Shown here: positions 8,417-17,230 of the stretch, piece after piece
How positions within the stretch are numbered: the first letter of the stretch is position 1
Layout of the letters: the number at the start of each line of letters is the position of its first letter
Assembly (NCBI RefSeq): GCF_013266735.1
Contig: NZ_JABSNU010000013.1
Span: 101,686 to 165,685 of the forward strand
From: Pedobacter foliorum
Lineage (GTDB): Bacteria > Bacteroidota > Bacteroidia > Sphingobacteriales > Sphingobacteriaceae
Reading direction: 5' to 3'
Length of the DNA: 64,000 nt
The notes under the pieces: model-generated
The model's database searches: none
What the model saw: only the letters and a program-made list of their open reading frames with translations
What the model was told of the DNA's origin: nothing
Program-made: the position numbers and the translations under genes

Positions 8417-10582
8417 TTAAACCTGACTTGTTAATTGAGGGACTTGTAACTTCCAAAGATTTGCATAGGCAGAATTTTTATCAAATAACAACTCGTTATG
8501 TGTTCCTTCTTCAACCACAAGTCCTTTGTCTAATACAATGATCTTGTCAGCATTGTTTAGTGTGCTTAGGCGATGGGCTATAACGATTACAGTTTTATTT
8601 TGTGCCTTTAATAGTTCAATCATTCTTTGCACATGCTGCTCAGATGCTGAGTCCAATGAGGAAGTAGCTTCATCAAGGATAAGAATCTCTGGATTACAAT
8701 ATATTGCTCTGGCTATTGCTATACGCTGTCTTTGTCCGCCTGATAGGGTAGTCCCATTTTCTCCAAGGTATGTTTGGAATCCTGATGGCAGTGTTTCTAT
8801 AAAGTCTATAATTCCAAGTTGAGTGGATATATCGATGATTCTTTGCATATCCGGTTCATAATCACCAACTGCAATATTGTCAATTACGTTTCCGGCGAAG
8901 AGGTCAATTTTCTGTGGTACTACAGAAACAACATTTCTAAGAGAAGAGTTACGAATATATTTTAAGTCGTATTTGCCAATGCTAACATTCCCTTTTTGGA
9001 TAGGGTAGATGTTTTGGAGTATAGACATGAGGGTTGATTTACCCGAGCCGCTTTCTCCAACAATGGCAGTGAATTTCCCTTTAGGTATGGTTAAGTTAAG
9101 GTTTTCAAAAACTGTAACCCTGGTTCCATAACGGAAAGAAACATTCTCAAAATGAATATCACCTATTTTATCAGGTGTAAGATCAATCTGGTTCTCATCA
9201 TTTTCTCTCTCTAAGTCCATGATCTCAAATAGCCTGTCAGCAGCTATAACGGCATCCTGAACGGTTCTATTCATGCCAATTAAAGAAGATACCGGTCCGG
9301 TGAAATAACCTATAAGTGTATAAAATGATAGCAGTTCACCTGGGGTAATTTTACTTTCCAATACATAGCCTGCGCCTACCCATAACAAGATAATGGTAAG
9401 TAATCGCGACACCAATTCGGAAGAGGTTCCTGAAAAAACGGAATTGATATTAGATTTAAATCCTGTTTGCAATAATTTTATAAAGCGTGTTTCAGTTTTT
9501 TCATTGGCATGCCCCTCTAAACCGAAACGTTTTATTGTCCCTATAGCATTTAAGCTTTCAACTAATTGTGATTCCAGTTCAGCTGAATCCTCCATTAGCT
9601 TTCTCTGAGCCTTTTTATTCAGTTTATTAGTAATGTAGTAGATCAGGAGATATAATGGGATTACCGTTAGCATGATTAAGGCCAGCTTCCAGTAATAGGT
9701 AAACATCATTATAAATGAGAAAAATACAATAAAGATGTTTACTAAAAAGTTTATGCTCACATCATTAAGGAAGGCTCTGATTTTTACTGCATCATTAATC
9801 CTTGAAATGATTTCGCCGACACGCATGGTGTCAAAAAACTGTTGAGGTAGTTTTAGCAAGTGTTTGTAATACCCTAGTATCAGTTGGGCATCTATCATTT
9901 GCCCTGTTTTGAGGGTGAAGATAGTTTTAGCCGTGCCTATAAAGAGTTGAAGTGCCAGAATGACAATCATTCCTATACTCATTAAATTGAGTAAGTTCCT
10001 ATTCCCATCTACAAGTACAAAATCGACTAACTTTTGTACAAATACAGAAGTAGATAATCCAAGTATGGTATAAACAATTGCGCCAAATAATGCCTGTAAA
10101 AGGATGCTTTTGTGAGGTCGTATCAGATTCCAGAAGCGACCTTGTACAGATACTTTTTCATTTCCCGACTGAAACTCTTCGGCAGGAAGAAGCAGTACTA
10201 AAGCGCCTGTCCATTCTTTTTTAAACAACTCATGACTTTTGCGGTGCATCTGCCCGTCAATCGGATCCATCACCTCAACATATTTACTGGTGACTTTATA
10301 AATCACCACATAGTGTTGTAGGATGTTTTCGACAATAAGATGTGCAACGGCCGGTTTTGGAATTTTAAAGAGACTATCAAATGGGCCTTTAACCCCTTTA
10401 GCCTCAAAGCCCAATTTTTCGGCAGCCTCTACCATTCCAAGTACGTTTGTTCCCTTTTTGTCTGTACCTGCAAGTTGCCTGATACGTGCAAGAGGCAAAT
10501 CTAATTTATAGTGGGATGCTATAGAGGCAAGGCAAGCTGCTCCACAGTCAGTTATATCATGTTGTTTTACTTTGATGCTCAT
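8417..10582 (-). CDS. peptidase-containing ABC exporter (C39 peptidase, TMD, NBD)
   Basis: A 721-residue exporter of the PCAT type, which cleaves double-glycine leaders from peptides and exports the product. Domains: N-terminal C39 peptidase with Gln7, catalytic Cys13 in HDITDCGAACLAS, His90 (LQHYVVIY) and Asp106 (MDPIDG); a transmembrane domain at about 155-440; a nucleotide-binding domain with Walker A GESGSGKST near 509-517, signature LSGGQRQRIAIARA near 610, Walker B LILDEATSS near 630 and H-loop AHRLS. All catalytic residues are present. Start chosen at 10582, seven bases after the hlyD-like stop with AGAAGG just upstream; an ATG at 10609 would overlap hlyD by 20 bases. Together with the adaptor and GG-leader peptide it makes a complete export locus. 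Confidence 0.95.
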   Translation of the reverse strand: MSIKVKQHDITDCGAACLASIASHYKLDLPLARIRQLAGTDKKGTNVLGMVEAAEKLGFEAKGVKGPFDSLFKIPKPAVAHLIVENILQHYVVIYKVTSKYVEVMDPIDGQMHRKSHELFKKEWTGALVLLLPAEEFQSGNEKVSVQGRFWNLIRPHKSILLQALFGAIVYTILGLSTSVFVQKLVDFVLVDGNRNLLNLMSIGMIVILALQLFIGTAKTIFTLKTGQMIDAQLILGYYKHLLKLPQQFFDTMRVGEIISRINDAVKIRAFLNDVSINFLVNIFIVFFSFIMMFTYYWKLALIMLTVIPLYLLIYYITNKLNKKAQRKLMEDSAELESQLVESLNAIGTIKRFGLEGHANEKTETRFIKLLQTGFKSNINSVFSGTSSELVSRLLTIILLWVGAGYVLESKITPGELLSFYTLIGYFTGPVSSLIGMNRTVQDAVIAADRLFEIMDLERENDENQIDLTPDKIGDIHFENVSFRYGTRVTVFENLNLTIPKGKFTAIVGESGSGKSTLMSILQNIYPIQKGNVSIGKYDLKYIRNSSLRNVVSVVPQKIDLFAGNVIDNIAVGDYEPDMQRIIDISTQLGIIDFIETLPSGFQTYLGENGTTLSGGQRQRIAIARAIYCNPEILILDEATSSLDSASEQHVQRMIELLKAQNKTVIVIAHRLSTLNNADKIIVLDKGLVVEEGTHNELLFDKNSAYANLWKLQVPQLTSQV

Positions 10583-10589
10583 AGCCTTC

Positions 10590-11762
10590 TCATATCGCTC
10601 CGCTAACATTTGGATTTACCCAATCATCTACCTTATCGTATAATAATTGGTATAAACTCCTTTCGGTTACAGTAAAGCGGGCAGTAAAATTCATACCCTT
10701 TTTTAAATATCCTTTGTAACCATTTTTTAAAACTAAATAATTCCTGTCCAGACTACATTTTACCTTAAACACGGGCTGGCTATTGTTAATTATGATGATA
10801 TCATCAGAAATGTCCAGCACTTTTCCTTCGGCTAAGCCCCATTGATTATAGTTAAATGCATCTATTTGGAAACGAACCTGCTGTCCTTTTTTTATTAAAC
10901 CAATATCTGCAGGTTTGATATAGCAAAAGGCCGTTATGTTCGTGTCGGGAGATATTTCTCCTATTTTTTGATTGGCAAAAACATAAGCTCCTTTTTGAAG
11001 ACCAACTAAGTTTTGTAATGAACCAGCTATAGGTGCTCTTAATATGTATTGCTTTTTTTGTTCGTTTATTTCTACCTGCTGACCAGAAAGCTCACGCAAT
11101 TCATTGCGCAATTGATTAGCCTCTGTTTGCCATTGGGTTTTATATTTTGTACTAACCATTAAAAATGCAGATTCTGCCTGTTCAAGTTCAAATTTATACT
11201 TGTCGTATTCAGACTCTGTAAGCACTTTATTCTGGTATAGCTTGTTGTATCGGTTGAAGGTGCTCTCGGCTTGCTTTTTTGCTATTCTTGCATTTTCAAG
11301 CTCTTGGGCAAATTGCTGCCAGGAAGCATTGTACTGACCTGTTTGCAGACTTGGATAACTGTATCCGTTTCGGTTAATATAAATTAACAGCATACTTATA
11401 TCCTTCAGGAATTGTCCGATTTGTCCCTGACGGTTTTGTACCAAGGCACCCTGCTGTTTGGGGAGCGCTCCATCAATAATTAGGAGTGTATCGCCTTGTT
11501 TAAGTTTCTTATTGTCTGTAAGCTTAAGCAGGGTAAGTCTGCCGTTTACAGGTATTGTTAGTTCAGTTTTTTCAATTGAAGATTGTAATAGACCAGAGCT
11601 TTTTACACTGATTGGAGTTTTTATAAATGGGAGAGCGGCAAAGGTTCCAAGGATTGCAAATACTGCAATTAGGTATATTAGCTTGGTTGACTTATTGATT
11701 TGTGATCGATAAACAAGAGAGGTACTTGAAATTGTTTCTGCGGAATAGGTAGACAGGGGCAT
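10590..11762 (-). CDS. HlyD-family membrane-fusion (adaptor) protein
   Basis: A 390-residue periplasmic adaptor that links an inner-membrane ABC exporter to an outer-membrane channel. Seen: short cytoplasmic start, one membrane anchor (LIYLIAVFAILGTFAALPF), a lipoyl-like half motif (SSIEKTELTIPVNGRLTLL), a long helical hairpin at about 120-240 (RIAKKQAESTFNRYNKLYQ, SEYDKYKFELEQAESAF), the second half motif (ILRAPIAGSLQNLVGLQKG) and a C-terminal beta domain. Start set at ATG 11762; the further upstream GTG at 11789 lies inside a hairpin and lacks a ribosome site. It is followed seven bases later by the C39 ABC exporter. No TolC-like gene is adjacent, so a housekeeping channel would be needed. 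Confidence 0.93.
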   Translation of the reverse strand: MPLSTYSAETISSTSLVYRSQINKSTKLIYLIAVFAILGTFAALPFIKTPISVKSSGLLQSSIEKTELTIPVNGRLTLLKLTDNKKLKQGDTLLIIDGALPKQQGALVQNRQGQIGQFLKDISMLLIYINRNGYSYPSLQTGQYNASWQQFAQELENARIAKKQAESTFNRYNKLYQNKVLTESEYDKYKFELEQAESAFLMVSTKYKTQWQTEANQLRNELRELSGQQVEINEQKKQYILRAPIAGSLQNLVGLQKGAYVFANQKIGEISPDTNITAFCYIKPADIGLIKKGQQVRFQIDAFNYNQWGLAEGKVLDISDDIIIINNSQPVFKVKCSLDRNYLVLKNGYKGYLKKGMNFTARFTVTERSLYQLLYDKVDDWVNPNVSGAI

Positions 11763-11780
11763 ATAGGGGGATATTAAAGT

Positions 11781-11811
11781 AACCACCACTCTGAATTTCA
11801 GAATGGCGGTT
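11781..11811 (-). terminator. hairpin between GG-leader peptide gene and exporter genes
   Basis: On the minus strand a 15-pair stem (two G-U pairs) forms from 11797-11811 with 11781-11795, beginning 14 bases after the peptide stop codon and followed by a weak T-rich stretch. It may act as a partial terminator, giving more peptide mRNA than exporter mRNA, or as a 3' stabiliser. Confidence 0.55.
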
Positions 11812-11825
11812 ACAGATATTTTTTC

Positions 11826-12032
11826 TTACAGGCTCCAAACCAGTTTCAAAACATTTGTTAATGTTTTGCTTAAGAAAGAAGAAGTATCAGCAGCTACAGA
11901 GTTTACAGTACCTACAACAGAAGTCAAAAGACTATCTAAGATACCACCTAGCAAACCACCACCTTCAACTTTTGTCATTTCAGCTGTGTTCATTTCTTGA
12001 ACACCAAGATTGTTTAATTCTAACTTGTTCAT
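11826..12032 (-). CDS. double-glycine-leader peptide (bacteriocin-like precursor)
   Basis: A 68-residue peptide precursor. Residues 1-25 form a leader that fits the double-glycine consensus: Met at -12, Glu at -8, Met at -7, Val at -4 and Gly-Gly at -2/-1 (MNTAEMTKVEGG at residues 14-25). Cleavage after Gly25 would free a 43-residue core starting GLLGGILDSLLTSVVGTVNS. The core is Leu/Val/Ser/Thr-rich with small residues, no cysteines, about neutral charge and a C-terminal VWSL, suggesting an amphipathic or membrane-active helix. It is the first gene of a unit encoding a HlyD adaptor and a C39-peptidase ABC exporter that could process it. Role as a bacteriocin or signal is inferred; no immunity gene was recognised. 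Confidence 0.85.
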   Translation of the reverse strand: MNKLELNNLGVQEMNTAEMTKVEGGGLLGGILDSLLTSVVGTVNSVAADTSSFLSKTLTNVLKLVWSL

Positions 12033-12090
12033 AATAGGGGTTGTTATTATTAAATTCCTTACTCATTAAAGGCTTTTCAGGATACGCCTA

Positions 12091-12102
12091 TGTTGGCCAA
12101 CA
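12091..12102. promoter_or_regulatory. 12-bp perfect palindrome at predicted transcription start
   Basis: tgttggccaaca is a perfect palindrome lying directly at the start point expected from the promoter at 12109-12137, in the place where a repressor would block transcription of the peptide gene. Operator function is inferred. Confidence 0.4.
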
Positions 12103-12108
12103 CTGAAA

Positions 12109-12137
12109 CGAAAGTAGTAATAAAAGTGAAAAAACAA
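12109..12137 (-). promoter_or_regulatory. promoter of the peptide-export operon
   Basis: On the minus strand TTG (12135-12137) is followed after 18 bases by TACTTTCG (12109-12116), one base from the Bacteroidota -7 consensus TAnnTTTG. The spacing is suitable. The transcript would have a leader of about 70 bases before the peptide ATG at 12032. The remaining gap 12138-12294 shows nothing recognisable. Confidence 0.55.
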
Positions 12138-12294
12138 TGTCGAGGTAGTGGAGCTCAAATGACACCATATGTTGACTTATATAGGTGAAATGTGGGTTTT
12201 TGGCTTTAAAACCATTTGTATAATAGGGAAATCAATGGTGTGCTCAAATTTGTTCAATTTGTTCATTTAGTGCAGTCTGCAGCAGTCGAAAATT

Positions 12295-13173
12295 CTAGAT
12301 GCTTTCTGTCCTTATTTTAAGGTATTCATTCCTATACTGAAGAGGAGTTTTTCCTGTTACCTCTTTAAATTGCTTGTTAAAATTAGAAAGAGTTGTGTAG
12401 CCCGCATCATAACTCACACTGTTGATGCTGATTTTATTTTCATTCAGAAGTTTGCGCGCATAATCAATTCTTAGCTCCTTTAAGAAATCTGAAAAAGACT
12501 TGTTAACTCTCGATTTGAAATATCTGCTAAATGAAGTCGGTGTCATGTTTATAAGATCGGCTATAACCTCCAGGCTTATCTTGTGTTTAAAATTCTTCAT
12601 TATGTAATGATAGATCTTATTCATCCTGTCAGACTCAGTTCTGTTGTTTATTGGGATATAATTAACATGAGTAATGGGGTGGCATTCTGTAGACTCAGCT
12701 AGAGTATTTAAGATTTGAAGTAATATAATTATCCTAGTTGCGCCTTTTGCATGAAGTAATTCCTGCATCATTTTGCTGACAACCTTATTGGTTTTACCAT
12801 GAATCTCCAAACCTCTTCCTGCATTTTCAAATAGTAAGCGGATGTTCTCCAATTCCTCCTTTGTGTTGATGATATCCCCTAGAAAGTTTTGCGGAAAGTA
12901 GATTACTATACCTAGCGTTTTGGATAACTTTTTAATATCCGCCGGGTCGTTCCTCCATAGGTGTGGTAGATTTGGCCCTGTAAATACAAGGTCGCCAGGA
13001 TTAAAAGGTTTAATGTTATCTCCAATAAAGCGTGTTCCCCAGCCTTTTAGTACCAAAAACAATTGATATTCAGGATGCAAGTGTAAGTTAGGGTCGAAAT
13101 TTAATTCCTCCAGTCGCTTTACAACCAGTACTTTGGAGTATGGGATAGCTGATTTTTGAACAATACTTTTCAT
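12295..13173 (-). CDS. AraC-family transcriptional regulator with cupin sensor domain
   Basis: A 292-residue regulator. Residues about 15-100 form a cupin-like ligand domain (NLHLHPEYQLFLVLKGWGTRFIG split over residues 30-55, with HLHPE and FTGPNLPHLWRN). Residues about 185-285 hold the double helix-turn-helix AraC domain (ISLEVIADLINMTPTSFSRYF, residues near 200; and YDAGYTTLSNFNKQFKEVTG with the closing TPLQYRNEYL). It is transcribed away from the ThuA-type gene across a gap of 113 bases, so the four-gene operon is its most likely target. The inducer is unknown, probably a sugar or sugar derivative. Confidence 0.93.
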   Translation of the reverse strand: MKSIVQKSAIPYSKVLVVKRLEELNFDPNLHLHPEYQLFLVLKGWGTRFIGDNIKPFNPGDLVFTGPNLPHLWRNDPADIKKLSKTLGIVIYFPQNFLGDIINTKEELENIRLLFENAGRGLEIHGKTNKVVSKMMQELLHAKGATRIIILLQILNTLAESTECHPITHVNYIPINNRTESDRMNKIYHYIMKNFKHKISLEVIADLINMTPTSFSRYFKSRVNKSFSDFLKELRIDYARKLLNENKISINSVSYDAGYTTLSNFNKQFKEVTGKTPLQYRNEYLKIRTESI

Positions 13174-13286
13174 CTAATGTGAAAGTATGTAAAAATAAGT
13201 CAATGACAAAATAGAGTTAGAATCTGATAAAATTTAGATAGAATAATGATATAATAATTGGCTTATTTGTATTTCCAAATATAAGA

Positions 13287-16200
13287 ATGGCCAAAATGAA
13301 AAAGATTATTTTTCTAATCGTACTAAGTAGTATCCTGTTTCAATATTGTTCCAATAAAACCAGGGTAGTGGGTGGAAACACAGAAAAGCAGCATCCTCGG
13401 AGAGCTGAAGTTTTATTTCTGGGGAATGAAAGCACCCATCACAATTCATCAAAACTTGCACCAATGCTAATCAGTCCTCTTTTTGCGCTGGGCATTAATG
13501 TTACTTATACAGCAGATACAAGTTTGTTAAACACAGAAACGCTTAATAAATACGATGGCATAATTATTTATGGTAATTACGATACCATTACGCCAGATAA
13601 AGAAAAAGCGCTTAAAGATTTTGTAGAAGGTGGAAAAGCATTGATACCTATCCATTCTGCATCATTCTGCTTTCAAAATTCTGATTGGTACATTAAGGCT
13701 GTCGGTGGACAGTTTAGTACGCATAAAACGGGGGTATTCTCTGCGGTAACTGTAAACAAAAATCATCCGGTTATGAAGGGTGTTAATCCATTCTCATCAT
13801 GGGACGAAACGTATGTTCATACGAAGTTAAATCCAGATATGACCGTTTTGCAGGAACGTGTGGAGGGTGACTTACATGAACCATATACCTGGGTTCGTAA
13901 ACAAGGTAAGGGAAGGGTATTTTACACTGCAAGTGGTCACAATGACAGTACTTGGAAGCAACCTGATTTTATAAAACTTATCGGAAACGGTGTACTATGG
14001 GCATTGGGAGATAAGGTTCAAAAACAAATTTTAGACTATAAAATTCCGGTAGGTGTATATTCAGATGCTAACATACCTAATTACGAAAATCGTAATCCTG
14101 CACCAAGATTTCAGCATGCTTTTACACCTGCAGAATCTCAAAAGCGCATTCAGGTTCCTGTAGATTTTGATATACAGTTATTTGCTTCAGAACCTGATAT
14201 TATCAATCCTATTTCAATGGCATGGGATGAAAAGGGTAGGTTATGGGTAATAGAGACTATTGACTATCCAAATACGATAAGAAATAAAGATGGTAAGGGT
14301 GATGATAGAATAAAAATCTGTGAGGATACAGATGGTGACGGCAAAGCCGATAAGTTTACAATTTTTGCTGATGGCCTAAATATTCCTACCAGTATCATGT
14401 TTTCAAATGGTGGTGTAATAGTTGCTCAGGCTCCGAATTTTATTTTCTTGAAGGATACTGATGGGGATGATAAAGCTGATATTCGTGAGAACCTTATAAC
14501 TGGTTGGGGTAAAAGTGATACTCATGCAGGGCCATCTAATTTAAAATATGGCTTTGATAATAAGATATGGGGAGTTGTAGGTTATTCCGGTTTTGAGGGT
14601 AAAATTGGCGATCAGAATTTAAAGTTTGGTCAGGGTGTTTATAGCTTCAGTCCTGATGGTAAGAACTTCGATTTTAAAGGCAGAACAAGTAATAACACCT
14701 GGGGATTAGCTTTTACAGAAGATAACGACGTATTTATTTCTACAGCCAATAATACACATACGGCATTTTTCTCGATGCCTGAAAAATATATGCGCAAAGT
14801 ATTGCCGGGTTCTAATGTTCAATCAGTTCAGAAGATTGATGGGCACTATGAGATGCATGTGGTATTTCCAAATTTAAGACAAGTGGATGTGCATGGTGGT
14901 TTCACTGCTGCAGCAGGACATAATTTTTATACAGCCAGAAATTTCCCTAAAAGCTATTGGAATAGAACAGCTTTTGTTTGTGAGCCTACTGGTCGTGTAA
15001 TCCACAGTGCAATACTTGAAAAAGAAGGAGCTGGATTTATTGAAAAAGATGGCTGGAACTTTTTAGCAAGTTCTGATGAGTGGGTAGGCCCGGTACATGC
15101 CGAAGTTGGTCCTGATGGTGCAGTATGGGTGGCAGACTGGTATGATTTTATCATTCAGCATAATCCTACACCTCGTGGATTTGAGAATGGTGAAGGTAAT
15201 GCTTATATAAACCCATTGCGTGATCGTGTACGCGGTCGTGTTTACAGAATTAAATATAAAAACGCAAAACCGTATACTCCTATTAAGCTGTCTAAAGACA
15301 ATCCTGAAGGATTATTGTCGGCTTTAGAAAATGATAATTTATTCTGGAGGATGACAGCTCAGCGCTTACTGGTAGAATCTAAAAACTTGTCAGTTTTGCC
15401 TGGTCTTTACAAAATTATTAATAACCAAAAGGTTGATGAAATAGGCTTAAATGGACCGGCTGTAAATGCAATCTGGACTTTACAGGGATTAGGTACTTTA
15501 GATGGATCTAATGCTGAAGCTTTAAAAGTAGTGCAGTCAGCGTTAAGCCATCCGGCGGCTGGTGTAAGGAAAGCAGCAATTCAGGCACTTCCGAAAGACA
15601 ATGCAATGATTGGGGCAATCCAAAAAGCAAATTTACTTAAGGATAAAGATTTGCGTGTACGATTAGCGGCCATACTTGCCATATCAGATATACCGGCTTC
15701 TGTTCACCTTGGGCATCTTTTATATGAAGCGGCTACAGATTCTGTAAATGCAAAGGATAAGTATGTTGCGCAGGCATTGTATACAGCAGCATTACTGCAC
15801 CATGAGGGATTTTTAGCAATGTCTAAAACTGCTTCAAGTCAGTCACCATTTATACAGACAATCGTTAAGGAGATTCTTCCAAATGTAAAAACTAAAGAAG
15901 TTGCCACGTCTGAAAAGGAGCATCATTCTGCAAATCCTGCTAATGAAGTGGTGATCAATATTAAGATTGTTGAGCACGTGATGAAGTTTAATAAAACCTC
16001 ATTCACTGTAAAAGCAGGACAAACAGTAACTATCAACCTGGAAAACCCTGATTTTATGCAGCACAATATGGTAATCGCTAAACCAGGTACACTTAAAAAA
16101 GTTGGTGCAGCGGCTGATGAAATGGCGAAAGATCCTAATGGTGCAGAGAAAAATTATGTGCCCGCTATTCCTGAAATCTTGTTCTCAACTAAGTTGTTGA

Positions 16201-16322
16201 ATCCGGAAGAAAAAGTTGTTTTGCAGTTTACAGCACCTGATAAACCAGGAGACTACCCTTTTGTGTGTACTTTCCCTGGGCATTGGAGTATCATGAATGG
16301 TATAATGAAAGTAACCAAATAA
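13287..16322 (+). CDS. ThuA / PVC-type dehydrogenase / HEAT / cupredoxin fusion protein
   Basis: A 1011-residue exported multidomain protein. The N-terminus is a signal with Cys21 (SSILFQYCSNK), probably a lipoprotein. Residues about 38-245 are a ThuA-like (glutamine-amidotransferase fold) domain (EVLFLGNESTHHNSS, IPIHSASFCF). Residues about 285-660 resemble the beta-propeller membrane-bound dehydrogenase domain common in Planctomycetes and Bacteroidota (PISMAWDEKGRLWVIETIDYP, region near 300). Residues about 690-860 are HEAT-like repeats. The C-terminal 130 residues are an azurin/plastocyanin-like domain with type-1 copper ligands His926, Cys994, His999 and Met1003. It likely oxidises a sugar-like substrate in the periplasm and passes electrons via copper to the cytochrome c encoded three genes on. 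Alternative ATG at 13296 is possible. Confidence 0.88.
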   Translation: MAKMKKIIFLIVLSSILFQYCSNKTRVVGGNTEKQHPRRAEVLFLGNESTHHNSSKLAPMLISPLFALGINVTYTADTSLLNTETLNKYDGIIIYGNYDTITPDKEKALKDFVEGGKALIPIHSASFCFQNSDWYIKAVGGQFSTHKTGVFSAVTVNKNHPVMKGVNPFSSWDETYVHTKLNPDMTVLQERVEGDLHEPYTWVRKQGKGRVFYTASGHNDSTWKQPDFIKLIGNGVLWALGDKVQKQILDYKIPVGVYSDANIPNYENRNPAPRFQHAFTPAESQKRIQVPVDFDIQLFASEPDIINPISMAWDEKGRLWVIETIDYPNTIRNKDGKGDDRIKICEDTDGDGKADKFTIFADGLNIPTSIMFSNGGVIVAQAPNFIFLKDTDGDDKADIRENLITGWGKSDTHAGPSNLKYGFDNKIWGVVGYSGFEGKIGDQNLKFGQGVYSFSPDGKNFDFKGRTSNNTWGLAFTEDNDVFISTANNTHTAFFSMPEKYMRKVLPGSNVQSVQKIDGHYEMHVVFPNLRQVDVHGGFTAAAGHNFYTARNFPKSYWNRTAFVCEPTGRVIHSAILEKEGAGFIEKDGWNFLASSDEWVGPVHAEVGPDGAVWVADWYDFIIQHNPTPRGFENGEGNAYINPLRDRVRGRVYRIKYKNAKPYTPIKLSKDNPEGLLSALENDNLFWRMTAQRLLVESKNLSVLPGLYKIINNQKVDEIGLNGPAVNAIWTLQGLGTLDGSNAEALKVVQSALSHPAAGVRKAAIQALPKDNAMIGAIQKANLLKDKDLRVRLAAILAISDIPASVHLGHLLYEAATDSVNAKDKYVAQALYTAALLHHEGFLAMSKTASSQSPFIQTIVKEILPNVKTKEVATSEKEHHSANPANEVVINIKIVEHVMKFNKTSFTVKAGQTVTINLENPDFMQHNMVIAKPGTLKKVGAAADEMAKDPNGAEKNYVPAIPEILFSTKLLNPEEKVVLQFTAPDKPGDYPFVCTFPGHWSIMNGIMKVTK

Positions 16323-16340
16323 TTAGAGCAAGGGTATATT

Positions 16341-17198
16341 ATGAGTTTAAATATTAAGTTAGGTGTTAGTACGTGGTTATGGACATCCCCCTTTAAAACA
16401 GATACCATTTCATTGTTTTCAAAGATTAAAAGTATGGGGTATGATTTGGTAGAAATACCGGTTGAAGATCCCGCTTTAATTGATATAAAAAGTGTTAAAG
16501 AAGCGCTTAAAGAGTTTGAGCTGGAAGCAGCCATTTGTGGGGCATTTGGGCCTTCAAGAGATTTAACACATGATGATGTGAGCTATCACAACACCAGTTT
16601 TGATTATATAGAATCATGTCTGGAAATAGCGTATGAACTTGAAGCAGGTTTTTTTGCCGGACCAATGTATTCTGCGGTAGGTAAAGCGCGTTTGGTTTCG
16701 CCTGAACAGAAAAAAATAGAGTGGAACAGAGCTGTTTCCAATCTTTATAAGGTTGGTGAAATGGCAGATGAAAGGGGTCTTCAACTGGCTATAGAACCTT
16801 TAAATCGTTTCGAGTCTGATCTGATCAATACTGCAGAAGATGTTGTTCAGCTGATCAATGATATTGGTCATCCTGCAGCGAAAGTATTGTTGGATGGTTT
16901 TCATATGAATATTGAGGAACCTGATATCGAAAGGGCAATCTTATTGGCAGGAGATAATCTTCTTCATGTACAGGTTTCGGAAAATTACAGAGGTACTCCA
17001 GGTACTGGTCAAACCAGATGGGATGCTTTTAAAAGAGGCTTGGAGGCTATCAACTATCAGGGCGCAGTTTCTGTTGAAAGTTTCACTCCTGAAGTAAAGG
17101 AATTGGCCGGTGCGGTTTGCATCTGGCGTCCGCTTGCTTCGAGTCAGGATAATTTTGCTGACGAAGGGATTAAATTTTTAAGAAATTGGAGTAAATAA
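16341..17198 (+). CDS. sugar phosphate isomerase/epimerase-family TIM barrel (D-tagatose 3-epimerase-like)
   Basis: A 285-residue TIM-barrel protein resembling D-tagatose/D-psicose 3-epimerases, which move the C3 stereocentre of ketoses through a metal-bound enediolate. Expected metal ligands in that family are Glu152, Asp185, His211 and Glu246. Here Glu152 (LAIEPLNRFES), Asp185 (KVLLDGFHMNIEE) and Glu246 (AVSVESFTPE) are present at exactly these numbers, but position 211 is Gln in LLHVQVSENYRGTPGTG. The gene begins 18 bases after the ThuA-fusion stop and belongs to the same operon. The substrate is unknown; a keto-sugar made by its neighbours is a reasonable guess. Confidence 0.9.
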   Translation: MSLNIKLGVSTWLWTSPFKTDTISLFSKIKSMGYDLVEIPVEDPALIDIKSVKEALKEFELEAAICGAFGPSRDLTHDDVSYHNTSFDYIESCLEIAYELEAGFFAGPMYSAVGKARLVSPEQKKIEWNRAVSNLYKVGEMADERGLQLAIEPLNRFESDLINTAEDVVQLINDIGHPAAKVLLDGFHMNIEEPDIERAILLAGDNLLHVQVSENYRGTPGTGQTRWDAFKRGLEAINYQGAVSVESFTPEVKELAGAVCIWRPLASSQDNFADEGIKFLRNWSK

Positions 17199-17230
17199 CA
17201 AATCAAGAAAACACACTATCGTATAATAAG

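Noticed and set aside
11763..11789. GTG at 11789 as the start of the HlyD-like gene
   Set aside because: It lies within a strong hairpin with no ribosome site, and the family needs no extra residues; ATG 11762 is preferred.
11803..12000. Open frame on the plus strand opposite the GG-leader peptide
   Set aside because: It is antisense to a gene with a clear leader, promoter and exporter partners, and its protein resembles no family.
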